DNA of 64,000 nucleotides from JAANXG01 sp963731035 (GTDB lineage: Bacteria; Pseudomonadota; Gammaproteobacteria; Arenicellales; JAANXG01), in NCBI GenBank assembly GCA_963731035.1, contig CAVSUY010000013.1:124001-188000 (forward strand), read 5' to 3'. The first letter of the stretch is position 1. Each line of letters starts with the position of its first letter. A model generated the notes under the pieces. It had not been told where the DNA came from, made no database searches, and saw nothing but the letters and a program-made list of their open reading frames with translations. Of the stretch, positions 50,486 through 59,353 are shown in pieces. A program made the translations under genes and the position numbers.

Positions 50486-51181
50486 TTGCCAAACCGCTTG
50501 GATACCATTAAACAACGCTATGAGCAGGTTGTCGCCGATATCGCGGCGGCAGCCCGACAATCGGCGAGAAATCCCGACGAAATCCGGCTCCTGGGGGCCA
50601 GCAAGCAGCAGCCCGCCGCCGCCATCCGAGCCCTGGCGGAGCTGGGCCTGGAGGACTTCGGGGAGAATTACCTCCAGGACGCCCTGGACAAGCAGGCGGA
50701 GCTGGCGGATCTTCCCTTGACCTGGCACTTCATCGGCCACATCCAGAGCAACAAGACCCGGGATATCGCCAACCATTTCGACTGGCTGCACAGCGTCGAC
50801 CGGCTGAAGATCGCGAGGAGGCTGTCCGACCAGCGCGAGCGATCCAACCCCCTCAATCTGTGCCTCGAGGTCAATATCGACGAGGAACCGAGCAAGAGCG
50901 GTCTCGCACCCGGGGAGGTGGCGGAGGTGGCCGCCGCCGTGGCGCAGTTGCCGCACATCCGCCTTCGCGGCCTCATGGCGATCCCGAAACCCGAAACCGA
51001 TCCCGCACTGCAGCGCGCCGCCTTTCGGCGGGTGCGGGAGCTTTACCAGTGCCTGCGCGACGGGGGCCTCGAGGTGGACACGCTGTCCATGGGAATGAGC
51101 GGGGACATGCCGGCCGCGATTGCCGAGGGCGCCACGATAGTCAGGATCGGCACGGCGCTTTTCGGCCCGCGACCGGGTTAG
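50486..51181 (+). CDS. yggS: YggS family pyridoxal phosphate homeostasis protein
   Basis: PLP-binding protein of 231 residues, alanine racemase-like TIM barrel without racemase activity, involved in vitamin B6 and amino-acid balance. The PLP lysine lies in IRLLGASKQQPAAAIR, followed by FGENYLQDALDK and WHFIGHIQSNKTRDI; LSMGMSGDMPAAIAEG is near the C-terminus. The TTG at 50486 gives the family N-terminus; an upstream TTG at 50393 adds a non-conserved stretch. The gene stands first in yggS-proC-yggT-yggU. Confidence 0.92.
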   Translation: MPNRLDTIKQRYEQVVADIAAAARQSARNPDEIRLLGASKQQPAAAIRALAELGLEDFGENYLQDALDKQAELADLPLTWHFIGHIQSNKTRDIANHFDWLHSVDRLKIARRLSDQRERSNPLNLCLEVNIDEEPSKSGLAPGEVAEVAAAVAQLPHIRLRGLMAIPKPETDPALQRAAFRRVRELYQCLRDGGLEVDTLSMGMSGDMPAAIAEGATIVRIGTALFGPRPG

Positions 51182-51236
51182 CCTTGTTAGAATCCGTATC
51201 CCGATTCCCATACTCGGATTTCTCGCCCACACACGC

Positions 51237-52067
51237 ATGCAAGAAGAGACAACAATCGGTTTCATCGGCGCCGGGAACATGGCGGCCGCGCTCATCGGGG
51301 GCATGATCAACCGGGGCTGGAAGCCCGGGCGCGTCATGGCGTTCGATCCGGACGCCGGCAAGACCGCTGGCCTGCATGAGCGCTTTGCCATCCGGGTCGC
51401 CGACGACAATGCTCAGCTGGTGCGCGACTGCGATGTCGTGGTGCTGGCCGTTAAGCCCCAGGTCATGCGTGAAGTCCTCGAGCCCCTGGGCGACGCCGTT
51501 CCCGGGACGCCGCCGCTTATCGTCTCCATCGCCGCCGGCATCCGCGTCGCCTCCATCGAGCAATGGCTGGGCCGCCCCCTCGGCGTGATCCGGGTGATGC
51601 CGAATACTCCCTCCCTGGTGGGCGCCGGCGCCTCGGGACTGTACGCCAACGAGCGGGTCACCGCCGCCCAACGGGATATGGCGGAGACCCTGATGCAGGC
51701 CGTGGGAATCGCGGCCTGGGTTGAGGACGAGCACCAGCTGGATACCGTGACCGGCCTGTCCGGCGGCGGTCCGGCCTATTTCATGCTGTTCATGGAGGCC
51801 ATGGTGGAGGCTGCGGTGGAACGCGGCCTGGCGCGGGACACTGCCATGGCCCTGGTGCTACAGACCTGCCGTGGCGCGGCGGACCTGGCGCGTGAGAGCG
51901 AAGAGACCCTCGAGCAGTTGAGAGTCAACGTGACTTCGCCGGGCGGCACCACCGAGCGTGGGCTCGCGACTATGAAGAACGCCGGCATCGACCGCATCAT
52001 ACGCAGCGCCGTGAACGCGGCCGCGGATCGGGCCGACGAGCTGGCCATCAGCCTGGCCGAGGAATAA
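51237..52067 (+). CDS. proC: Pyrroline-5-carboxylate reductase
   Basis: Last enzyme of proline synthesis, 276 residues, reducing pyrroline-5-carboxylate with NAD(P)H. The Rossmann motif TIGFIGAGNMAAALIGG is at the N-terminus. VVLAVKPQVM, RVMPNTPSLVGAGASG and the substrate-site GLSGGGPAYFMLF are clear, as is NVTSPGGTTERGL near the C-terminus. It follows yggS by 55 bases and is two bases upstream of yggT, so co-transcription is likely. Confidence 0.97.
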   Translation: MQEETTIGFIGAGNMAAALIGGMINRGWKPGRVMAFDPDAGKTAGLHERFAIRVADDNAQLVRDCDVVVLAVKPQVMREVLEPLGDAVPGTPPLIVSIAAGIRVASIEQWLGRPLGVIRVMPNTPSLVGAGASGLYANERVTAAQRDMAETLMQAVGIAAWVEDEHQLDTVTGLSGGGPAYFMLFMEAMVEAAVERGLARDTAMALVLQTCRGAADLARESEETLEQLRVNVTSPGGTTERGLATMKNAGIDRIIRSAVNAAADRADELAISLAEE

Positions 52068-52069
52068 CC

Positions 52070-52648
52070 ATGGGCGGGTACATCAACAACGCTGCAGCGT
52101 TCCTGGTCGACACATTCTTCGGCCTATACATACTGGTCGTGCTCATCCGCTTCATGCTGCAGTGGTTGCGCGCGGACTTCTACAACCCGGTGTCACAGTT
52201 CATCGTGGCCGTCACCAATCCGCCCCTGCGCATCCTCAGGCGCTTCATTCCGGGACTGTGGGGCATAGACCTGGCCTCGCTGGCGCTCCTGTTGGGCCTG
52301 TCGATGATCAAGTCCTGGCTGCTGTTCTCCATGGTGGGCCTGCCGAGCACCTTTCCGGGCGTGCTGGTCTACTCCATCGGGGAGCTGCTGCAGCTCACGG
52401 TTTACATCTTCATATTCACCATCGTCGTACGCGTGATATTGAGCTGGATCGCGCCGCATCAAGGCTACAACCCGGTGCTGCGGCTTCTGTACGACCTGAC
52501 CGAGCCCATCATGGCGCCGGCTCGGCGCTTGATCCCACCCGTTGCCGCCCTGGACATATCGCCCATCCTCGTTTTTGTCTTTCTGTACCTCACATTGATG
52601 CTCATCGTGCAGCCGATCCTGGATTTCGGGCTCCTGCTGAACCGCTGA
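52070..52648 (+). CDS. yggT: YggT family membrane protein
   Basis: Inner-membrane protein of 192 residues built of two YggT repeats, each with a hydrophobic pair: FLVDTFFGLYILVVLIRFML with RILRRFIPG, then VYIFIFTIVVRVILSWIAPH with APARRLIPP. The family is linked to osmotic tolerance and cell shape but has no settled activity. It starts two bases after proC and is followed by yggU after nine bases. Confidence 0.92.
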   Translation: MGGYINNAAAFLVDTFFGLYILVVLIRFMLQWLRADFYNPVSQFIVAVTNPPLRILRRFIPGLWGIDLASLALLLGLSMIKSWLLFSMVGLPSTFPGVLVYSIGELLQLTVYIFIFTIVVRVILSWIAPHQGYNPVLRLLYDLTEPIMAPARRLIPPVAALDISPILVFVFLYLTLMLIVQPILDFGLLLNR

Positions 52649-52657
52649 CCTGTCCCA

Positions 52658-52984
52658 ATGCCGGGCACGCCCCAATGGTACCGGTGGATCGGCACGACCC
52701 TCGAGCTGCGTATCCAGGTCCAGACCCAGTGCAGGGACGAAGGAATCATGGGGCCGGCGGGGGACCTGCTGCGGGTCCGGGTCAATGCACCGCCCGTCGA
52801 GGGCAAGGCAAACAAGCGGCTGGCGACAGTGCTGGCGCAGGCGTTTGGCGTCCCGAGATCGCGGGTCCGACTGGTGCACGGTGCGCGATCGCGACGCAAG
52901 TTGCTTCGGATCGAGGATCCCCGACACCTGCCGAAAGGCCTGGAATCCGCCCTGAATTTCCCCAGGCAGGTTGACCAAACGTGA
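52658..52984 (+). CDS. yggU: DUF167 family protein YggU
   Basis: Small soluble protein of 108 residues, UPF0235/DUF167 fold. The family core LLRVRVNAPPVEGKANKRL and the downstream VPRSRVRLVHGARSRRKLLRI are conserved. Function unknown; its gene is often found after yggT, as here. The stop overlaps the GTG of the next short frame as GTGA. Confidence 0.9.
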   Translation: MPGTPQWYRWIGTTLELRIQVQTQCRDEGIMGPAGDLLRVRVNAPPVEGKANKRLATVLAQAFGVPRSRVRLVHGARSRRKLLRIEDPRHLPKGLESALNFPRQVDQT

Positions 52985-53280
52985 AAAGCCGTCTAAGAAT
53001 GGATAAAACTCTGAACGACTCGTCCATGAATTCTCAGAGCGCGGAGAACGGGACACGGCGCCGGAAGATGCCTGCCTCGCGCTTTCGTTTTCCCACGCCG
53101 ATCGAGCAACGTTATCGCCGATCGGCGTCAGCCGCCGCTCCAGGCGTTGAGTTCCCGGCAACGGGGGTGCCGCCGGCGTCCTTCGTTGTGACCGATTACC
53201 GATCCAAAGGGGGGGGATACCGGCCGACAACGCGCTACCGCAGGGTCCGCCATGCGGGGCCGTTCGGACCGACGTCATGA
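52981..53280 (+). CDS. Doubtful short ORF between yggU and the dynamin-like gene
   Basis: A 99-codon frame that starts at a GTG overlapping the yggU stop and ends in a TGA overlapping the ATG of the dynamin-like gene. The product is basic and low in complexity, with no domain, membrane segment or signal. Third-position GC looks lower than in neighbours, and a run of eight G lies near 53209-53216. The exact overlaps on both sides argue for a coupled gene, and the composition argues against. I recognise nothing. Confidence 0.3.
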   Translation: MKSRLRMDKTLNDSSMNSQSAENGTRRRKMPASRFRFPTPIEQRYRRSASAAAPGVEFPATGVPPASFVVTDYRSKGGGYRPTTRYRRVRHAGPFGPTS

Positions 53281-55235
53281 GCATCGCACTAGCCTCTACC
53301 GATCCGTTCGGCCGGCGCCTGCACGACTACGGTCAATGGCGCGAGCGTCTCGCCAACGCCATTCAGGCCTACCAGGAATGGCGGGAAGCCGGTCCGTATC
53401 CGGACGACGAGGATGACCGCCCAGAGGAACTCAGGCTCTACGAGCTGGTGGAGTCCCTGCGTGCAGATAAGCTGAATGTCGCCCTGGTGGGCGAATTTTC
53501 CCGCGGCAAGACCGAGCTCATCAACGCGATTTTCTTCTCGGACTACGACCGCCGCCTGCTTCCGTCGACCCCGGGGCGCACCACGATGTGCCCCATGGAG
53601 ATCATGTACGACCCGGCCATCGAGCCCTGCATCCGCCTGTTGCCGATCGAGACGCGCAAGTCGGGGCTGACGATCTCGGAGTACAAGAAGTCGCCGATCA
53701 ACTGGACTACCATTCCGTTCGATCTCAAGTCCCCGGACGACATCGCCGACGCTCTCAAGGAAGTCATCAGCAGCAAGACTATCACCAAGCGCGAAGCCGA
53801 GGAACTGGGCATGCTGTCGGTGGTGGAGGACATGCCGGATTCGACCTCCTGTGAGATCCCGGTCTGGCGCCACGCCGTGGTGAACTACCCGCACCCACTG
53901 CTCGAGCAGGGACTGGTGGTACTGGACACACCGGGCCTCAACGCCCTGGGCACGGAGCCCGAGCTCACCTACAGCATGCTGCCGTCCGCCCACGCGATCC
54001 TGTTCGTGTTGGCGGCGGACACCGGTGTCACCCGCAGCGATCTCGAGATATGGCAGAACCACGTCTGCGCCGCCACCGGCAGCCACTCGGAGGCTCGCAT
54101 CGCTGCCCTCAACAAGATCGACACGCTGTGGGACGACCTCAATGAAGAGGGAGAACTGGAGGGCTACATCAAACGACAGGCCGACGAAACCCGACGACTG
54201 CTGGACATCAGCGCGGACATGGTGTTTCCAGTGTCCGCGCAGAAGGGGCTGGTGGCCAAGATCCGCAAGGACGCCGAGCTGATCGAACGCAGCGGCCTGC
54301 CTTCGCTGGAGCTGAAGTTGTCCGAGGATATCGTCGCCTACAAGCGCAAACTGATACGGGACAAGGTCGTCAACGAGATCGGCACCCTGGTGCAGTCATC
54401 CCGGCAGGTCATGGCGGGCAGGATATTGGAGCTCACCACCGAGCTTGATGAGATCAACCAGCTGCGCGGCAAGAGTCAGGACGTGATCAACGATATCGTC
54501 GAAAAGCTGCGCAAGCACAAGGACTCGTATGGAAAGGAAGTGCAGACGTTCCACGTGACGCGTCGAATGCTCGCAGACCAGGTTAAAGCCATGCTGACGG
54601 AGCTGAGCATGAACCGGTTCGACAAGCTGGTGCTGGACACCCGCAAGTCCATGAGCGGCAGCTGGACCACCCAGGGACTACGGGACGGCATGGCCATGTT
54701 CTTCGCCGGCACCGCCAAGGACATGTCCCGTGTACAGAAGCACGCCAACAGGATCTACGACCTGGCCGCGCGGATCTATAAGCAGTTCCACGAGACCCAT
54801 AATCTCCCGCGGATGCAGCCTCCCAAGTTTTCGGTGGACACCTACGTGGAGCAGTTCAACCAGCTTCAAGAAGACGCCGAGAAGTTCCGAAACAGCCCCT
54901 CCATGCTGATGACGGAGCAGCATTTCGTCATCAAGAAGTTCTTCATCACCCAGGTAAGCCGCGCCCGGGTTGTGTTCGAAGAATGCAACCGCGCCACGCG
55001 CTCCTGGACCAAGGCGGTCCTCACGCCGATCTACACCCAGATCCAGGAACACCAGGTGATGATCAATCGCCGACTGGAGAACCTGGACAAGCTAAAAAGC
55101 AATCACGCGACCCTGGGCGATCGTATCAAGGGCCGCGAGCACGAGCTCAGAGCGCTGAAGGAAAAGTACGCCATTATCGACGAGATCCTTCAGAACCTCG
55201 ATTCCGCTTCGGAAGAGCCCGTACCGCCAGGCTGA
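53277..55235 (+). CDS. Bacterial dynamin-like GTPase
   Basis: Large GTPase of 652 residues. G1 is GEFSRGKT at 72-79. The G2 threonine lies in PGRTTMCPMEI near 100-110, G3 is DTPG at 217-220 (LDTPGLNALG), and G4 is NKID at 279-282. The rest is helical with coiled-coil character, including ELTTELDEINQLRGKSQDVI and LGDRIKGREHELRALKEKY, as in bacterial dynamin-like proteins that remodel or guard membranes. No transmembrane segment is evident. Its ATG overlaps the preceding short frame. Its biological role is unknown to me. Confidence 0.85.
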   Translation: MSIALASTDPFGRRLHDYGQWRERLANAIQAYQEWREAGPYPDDEDDRPEELRLYELVESLRADKLNVALVGEFSRGKTELINAIFFSDYDRRLLPSTPGRTTMCPMEIMYDPAIEPCIRLLPIETRKSGLTISEYKKSPINWTTIPFDLKSPDDIADALKEVISSKTITKREAEELGMLSVVEDMPDSTSCEIPVWRHAVVNYPHPLLEQGLVVLDTPGLNALGTEPELTYSMLPSAHAILFVLAADTGVTRSDLEIWQNHVCAATGSHSEARIAALNKIDTLWDDLNEEGELEGYIKRQADETRRLLDISADMVFPVSAQKGLVAKIRKDAELIERSGLPSLELKLSEDIVAYKRKLIRDKVVNEIGTLVQSSRQVMAGRILELTTELDEINQLRGKSQDVINDIVEKLRKHKDSYGKEVQTFHVTRRMLADQVKAMLTELSMNRFDKLVLDTRKSMSGSWTTQGLRDGMAMFFAGTAKDMSRVQKHANRIYDLAARIYKQFHETHNLPRMQPPKFSVDTYVEQFNQLQEDAEKFRNSPSMLMTEQHFVIKKFFITQVSRARVVFEECNRATRSWTKAVLTPIYTQIQEHQVMINRRLENLDKLKSNHATLGDRIKGREHELRALKEKYAIIDEILQNLDSASEEPVPPG

Positions 55236-55245
55236 GCACGCGGGC

Positions 55246-55340
55246 GCATCCGCTCGGATGCTTCACTCGCCGACCCATTCGGACTACTCTGGGCGGCATC
55301 ATTGTCCATCCAGGGCCAGTGAGCCTGTTTTTCAATATCC
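55246..55340 (+). other. Gap with a short hairpin between the dynamin-like and SRAP genes
   Basis: GCATCC (55246-55251) and GGATGC (55256-55261) form a six-base stem with a GCTC loop just after the GTPase stop. It has no T-run, so it is a poor intrinsic terminator. No other feature is seen before the SRAP start. Confidence 0.35.
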
Positions 55341-56009
55341 ATGTGCGGCCGCTACAACGTCACGCCTAACTCCGAGGCCTTCCTGGAGGCGTTCGAGATC
55401 ATGGAAGGTCTCGAAACGCTTTCCGAGCAGCCGCGCTACAACGTCGCCCCCGGCGGCGATCCGGTGCCCGCCGTGCGACAGACCGAGCGCGGCCGCCAGC
55501 TGTGCCGCCTCCGATGGCCCCTGATCCCGCACTGGGCGCGGGACGGCAAAATCAAGTTCTCCACCGTCAACGCCAAGGGAGAAACCCTGAAGGACAAGCC
55601 GAGCTTCCGAAATGCCTGGCAGAAGGGCCGCCGCTGCCTCATACCTGCCAACGGCTACTACGAATGGAAGAAGGACGGTGAGCGCAAACAGCCCTACCAC
55701 GTCCAGATACCCGACGGCTCGCTGTTCGCTTTCGGCGGCCTGTGGGAGCGGTGTCACACCAACAGTGGCAACGTGATCGAGTCCTGCACCATCATTACCA
55801 CGCCGCCAACGTCCGCCCTGGAGCCGCTGCATTTCCGCATGCCGCTGATCATCCCGCGCCACAGCTACGAGCGATGGCTGGGAGGCGACGACCCCGGTGA
55901 CTGCATCAAGCCGTACGACGAGGGCGAGCTCGAGTTCTACCCGGTCAGCACCTTCGTCAACAGCCCCCGCAACGACGAACCCCGCTGCCTGCAGCCGGTC
56001 CGCCGGTAG
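55341..56009 (+). CDS. yedK: SRAP domain abasic-site protein (YedK/HMCES family)
   Basis: DNA-protection protein of 222 residues that covalently crosslinks to abasic sites in single-stranded DNA. The invariant nucleophile Cys2 follows the initiator Met (MCGRYNVTP). Asn77 in STVNAKGET, Glu108 in NGYYEWKK and His164 in LHFRMPLII occupy the other active-site positions. The usual NARAE box is NAKGE here, a mild variation. It is a single gene, convergent with ampG across an inverted repeat. Confidence 0.93.
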   Translation: MCGRYNVTPNSEAFLEAFEIMEGLETLSEQPRYNVAPGGDPVPAVRQTERGRQLCRLRWPLIPHWARDGKIKFSTVNAKGETLKDKPSFRNAWQKGRRCLIPANGYYEWKKDGERKQPYHVQIPDGSLFAFGGLWERCHTNSGNVIESCTIITTPPTSALEPLHFRMPLIIPRHSYERWLGGDDPGDCIKPYDEGELEFYPVSTFVNSPRNDEPRCLQPVRR

Positions 56010-56031
56010 CGGCCGCGATGTGGAGCCACGA

Positions 56032-56098
56032 ATTGTAGGAGCGGCTTCAGCCGCGATATCCATGGGCAGACGATCGCGGCTGAAGCCGCTCCTACAAT
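56032..56098. repeat. Perfect REP/BIME-type inverted repeat
   Basis: Two 26-base arms at 56032-56057 and 56073-56098 are exact reverse complements, separated by 15 bases. Each arm holds its own palindrome, GCGGCT-tc-AGCCGC, next to GTAGGA. The same sequence recurs at 59225-59283. It lies between the convergent SRAP and ampG genes, a typical BIME site, where it may stop or protect both transcripts. Confidence 0.9.
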
Positions 56099-56131
56099 CC
56101 GTAGGTTCAACGCTCGGTGAAGAGCCCGTAG

Positions 56132-57694
56132 CTACGAGCCGTCAGGCTGGTCGACGTGCAGCCACCGGTTGGCGAGCAACACCAACAGGATCACCGGCAC
56201 GCCCATCAGCGCCGTCAACATGAAGAAATTCGGATAGCCGATAGTATCCACCATGCTGCCGGAGTAGCCACCCAGCACCTTGGGTATCAGGGTCATCAGG
56301 GAACTGAAGACCGCGTATTGCATCGCCGTGAAGGACACGTTGGTCAGGCTGGACAGGAACGCGACGAAGCCGGCACTGGCCAACCCGGCACTGAGGTTAT
56401 CCGCGGCAACCACCAGGTAGAGCATCGGCAAGTTGTAGCCGACCTGCGCCAGCCCCATGAACAACAGGTTGGTCGCCGCCGCCAGAACAGCCCCCAGAAG
56501 CAGGATACGGTAGACACCGTAGCGGACCGACATCACGCCACCAAGAAACCCGCCGGCGATGGTCATGAACAACCCGAATGTCTTCACCGCCGTGGCAATC
56601 TCGAACTTGCTGTAACCGAGGTCCTGGTAGAAAACGTTGGAGATCACGCCGAGCACGATATCCGATATGCGATACAGCCCGATAATAGCCAGTAGAAGCA
56701 GGCCGACACGCGCGCCGTAACGGCGGAAGAAGTCGACTATCGGCTCAATGTAGGTTTCCTCGACCATGGAGGGGTTCACGAGCCGCAGATAGACCAGCGC
56801 CATAGCCACGATGGCGCCGACCCCCACACCGGCGGTCAGGCGGCTGGCTTCCACCATCAGCGAAGCCAGCCAATGATTGGCGGCGACGTCCTCCAGACTG
56901 TCCCTAAGCGCGCCCGCTTCGGGAGCACTATAGACATAGGTGAGCACCAGGCCCGTCACGGCCAGCAGGAACAGCAGTAGAAAGCGGGCGTATTCTCCGG
57001 CGCTGCGCTGCGGATAACGGTCCTCGCCCCGCGCCGGCTCGGCGATCACCAAGGTAGTCACCACGCCCACCAGCATGGCGGCCGCCATCAAGCCGTAGCT
57101 CCAGTGCCAGGCCGTATACAGGTAGTGGTCCCGGCTCGACCCGAGGGCAGCCGCCAGGAACAAGGCGCCGGCCCCGGAGACCAGCATGCCGACCCGGTAG
57201 CCGGCAATATAGGTCGCGGCCATCATCGCCTGCAGCTCCTGGCCTGTCGACTCGATGCGATAAGCGTCGATGACGATATCCTGGGTGGCGGCCGAAAATC
57301 CCAGCATCACGGCAGCGAGGGCAATCAAGGTCAGAGCGCGATGACCGCCCGCCGGATCGATGGACGCGATCCACAGGATCGCGGCAATCACAGCGCACTG
57401 GGCGGTCAATAGCCAGGCACGGCGCCGGCCCAAGCGCCGCGTCAGCCACGGCAGGGGCAGACGATCGACCAGCGGCGCCCATACGAACTTGAAGGAGTAG
57501 CCCAGCGCCGCCCAACTGAAGAATGTGACCTCGGAACGATCCACGCCGGCCTCCCGCAGCCACAGGGAGAGGGACGAGAAGATCATCAGCAGCGGCAGAC
57601 CGGCGGAGAACCCCAGGAACAACATGGTCACCACCCGCGGGTGGGTGAACGCCGCGATGGAATCCCGCCATCCCCGATTCACCTCGGTGGCCAT
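56132..57694 (-). CDS. ampG: AmpG family muropeptide permease (MFS)
   Basis: Major facilitator family permease of 520 residues with some twelve to fourteen membrane segments. AmpG imports anhydro-muropeptides for cell-wall recycling. Family features include LFLGFSAGLPLLMIFSSLSLWLREAGVD at the start, LGYSFKFVWAPLVDRLPLP, and ATQDIVIDAYRIE. It starts directly before the stop of the upstream exonuclease III gene, so both are probably in one transcript. Confidence 0.9.
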   Translation of the reverse strand: MATEVNRGWRDSIAAFTHPRVVTMLFLGFSAGLPLLMIFSSLSLWLREAGVDRSEVTFFSWAALGYSFKFVWAPLVDRLPLPWLTRRLGRRRAWLLTAQCAVIAAILWIASIDPAGGHRALTLIALAAVMLGFSAATQDIVIDAYRIESTGQELQAMMAATYIAGYRVGMLVSGAGALFLAAALGSSRDHYLYTAWHWSYGLMAAAMLVGVVTTLVIAEPARGEDRYPQRSAGEYARFLLLFLLAVTGLVLTYVYSAPEAGALRDSLEDVAANHWLASLMVEASRLTAGVGVGAIVAMALVYLRLVNPSMVEETYIEPIVDFFRRYGARVGLLLLAIIGLYRISDIVLGVISNVFYQDLGYSKFEIATAVKTFGLFMTIAGGFLGGVMSVRYGVYRILLLGAVLAAATNLLFMGLAQVGYNLPMLYLVVAADNLSAGLASAGFVAFLSSLTNVSFTAMQYAVFSSLMTLIPKVLGGYSGSMVDTIGYPNFFMLTALMGVPVILLVLLANRWLHVDQPDGS

Positions 57695-58483
57695 TCAGCC
57701 GTTCCCCAGAAAAGAGATGTCGTAGTCCATGGTAAGCGGGGCGTGATCGGAGAACTTCTCGTCAGTGTAGATCTCCGCGCCTTCGATCCGGCCGGCGAGC
57801 GCCGGCGTGACTACCTGGTAGTCCAGCCGCCACCCCACGTTCTTCTCCCAGGCCCGTCCGCGGTTCGACCACCAGGTGTACCGTTCGGCTTCGTCGCAGA
57901 CCACGCGGAAGGCGTCCACAAAGCCGCAGTCATCGTACAGCCAGTCCAACCAGGCCCGCTCCTCGGGCAGGAACCCGGAGTTCTTCTGGTTGGAACGCCA
58001 GTTCTTCAGATCGATGGGCTTGTGGGCGATGTTCCAGTCGGCGCAGATCACATACTCACGCCGCTTGCGCCGGTAGGAGCGCAGCAGCGGCTTGAGCCGC
58101 TCCATGAATTCCAGCTTGAACGCCAGGCGCTCCTCTCCGCTGGTGCCGGAGGGCATGTAGAAGGATGCGATGCTGAGCTTGCCCAGGTCGATCTGAAGAT
58201 AGCGTCCTTCCCGGTCTATGTCCGGCCAACCCAGGCCCTTCACAACCTTGCCCGGCTCGATCCGGGTGTAGACGGCCACGCCGCTGTAGCCTTTTTTCTC
58301 CGCGTCGAAGAAGTAGCTGCGATAGCCCTGGGGGAAAAACAACGGATCGTCCCGTATCTGCTCGAACCGGGCCCTGGTTTCCTGAATGCACAGCACGTCG
58401 GCATCCTGGTGCGCGAACCAGTCGAAGAAACTCTTTCGCGCCGCCGAGCGTATCCCGTTGGCGTTGAATGTAATAATACGCAT
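57695..58483 (-). CDS. xth: Exodeoxyribonuclease III
   Basis: AP endonuclease/3'-5' exonuclease of 262 residues in base excision repair. Motifs are MRIITFNANGIRSAARK, LCIQETRA with the metal-binding Glu, VICADWNIAHKPIDLKN, RLDYQVVTP and FSDHAPLTMDYD with the catalytic His. The ATG at 58483 is the family start; 17 upstream codons are open but lie in the gap to pyrE. The gene overlaps none but touches ampG. Confidence 0.95.
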   Translation of the reverse strand: MRIITFNANGIRSAARKSFFDWFAHQDADVLCIQETRARFEQIRDDPLFFPQGYRSYFFDAEKKGYSGVAVYTRIEPGKVVKGLGWPDIDREGRYLQIDLGKLSIASFYMPSGTSGEERLAFKLEFMERLKPLLRSYRRKRREYVICADWNIAHKPIDLKNWRSNQKNSGFLPEERAWLDWLYDDCGFVDAFRVVCDEAERYTWWSNRGRAWEKNVGWRLDYQVVTPALAGRIEGAEIYTDEKFSDHAPLTMDYDISFLGNG

Positions 58484-58550
58484 CGGTTGTGTTACAAAAC
58501 TCGAAGTCGCCGGCGCCACGAGGCAAACCGGCATCCATGAAAGGCTACCA

Positions 58551-59198
58551 GTGAAAGATTACCAGAAAGAATTCGTGAGCTTCGCCCTGGAGGCTGAGGT
58601 CCTCAGCTTCGGCGAGTTTACACTCAAGTCCGGAAGACTCAGTCCTTACTTCTTCAATACCGGCTTGTTCAACAGCGGTGAACGCCTCCGCCGGCTGGGC
58701 GAATTCTATGCCGACGCCATTACCGACAGCGGCCAGCCGTTCGACATGCTGTTCGGTCCCGCCTACAAGGGCATCCCGCTGGTCAGTTCCACGGCCGTCG
58801 CACTGGCCGCGCGGCACGGCCGCGACACCCCATTCGCCTTCAACCGCAAGGAGATCAAGGATCACGGCGAGGGCGGCAACATCATCGGCGCGCCGCTGGC
58901 CGGGGGCGTCGCCATCGTGGACGACGTGATCTCGGCCGGCACCTCGGTCGCCGAGTCGGTCGCACTCATCCGCGAGGCCGGCGCCACGCCGGCAGCGGTG
59001 TTCATCTCCCTGGACCGCCAGGAACGGGGCCGCAACGGCCCCGCCTCGGCGGCCAGCGAGGTTCGGAAACGCCACGGCATTCCGGTCTACGCCATCGCCA
59101 CGCTGGATACACTGGTGGAGTACCTGAAGCACGACACGGCTCATCACCGGCACCTCGACGCCGTGAAAGCCTATCGGGCGCGCTACGGTGCGGAATGA
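58551..59198 (+). CDS. pyrE: Orotate phosphoribosyltransferase
   Basis: Pyrimidine synthesis enzyme of 215 residues attaching orotate to PRPP. The PRPP loop is VAIVDDVISAGTSVAES. SGRLSPYFFNTGLFNSG lies near the N-terminus and FAFNRKEIKDHGEGG is the catalytic loop. The GTG at 58551 has AAAGG about eight bases upstream, and the frame further upstream is antisense to the exonuclease gene, so I use it. Divergent from xth by 67 bases. An inverted repeat follows the stop. Confidence 0.95.
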   Translation: MKDYQKEFVSFALEAEVLSFGEFTLKSGRLSPYFFNTGLFNSGERLRRLGEFYADAITDSGQPFDMLFGPAYKGIPLVSSTAVALAARHGRDTPFAFNRKEIKDHGEGGNIIGAPLAGGVAIVDDVISAGTSVAESVALIREAGATPAAVFISLDRQERGRNGPASAASEVRKRHGIPVYAIATLDTLVEYLKHDTAHHRHLDAVKAYRARYGAE

Positions 59199-59224
59199 TT
59201 TGTCGCAAGGTGTCGCTACGAATC

Positions 59225-59283
59225 GTAGGAGCGGCTTCAGCCGCGATCGCCGTGCGACTGATCGCGGCTGAAGCCGCTCCTAC
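59225..59283. repeat. Second perfect REP/BIME-type inverted repeat
   Basis: Two 23-base arms at 59225-59247 and 59261-59283, exact reverse complements 13 bases apart, share sequence with the repeat at 56032-56098 (GTAGGAGCGGCTTCAGCCGC). It follows pyrE and precedes the NDUFA9-like gene on the same strand. It may end the pyrE transcript. Confidence 0.9.
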
Positions 59284-59353
59284 AATCCGAGGTTTCACGC
59301 TATTGACCCTGACAGGGTCGCCCGGGGATTGATTCTTCGATTAGAATGAAACC

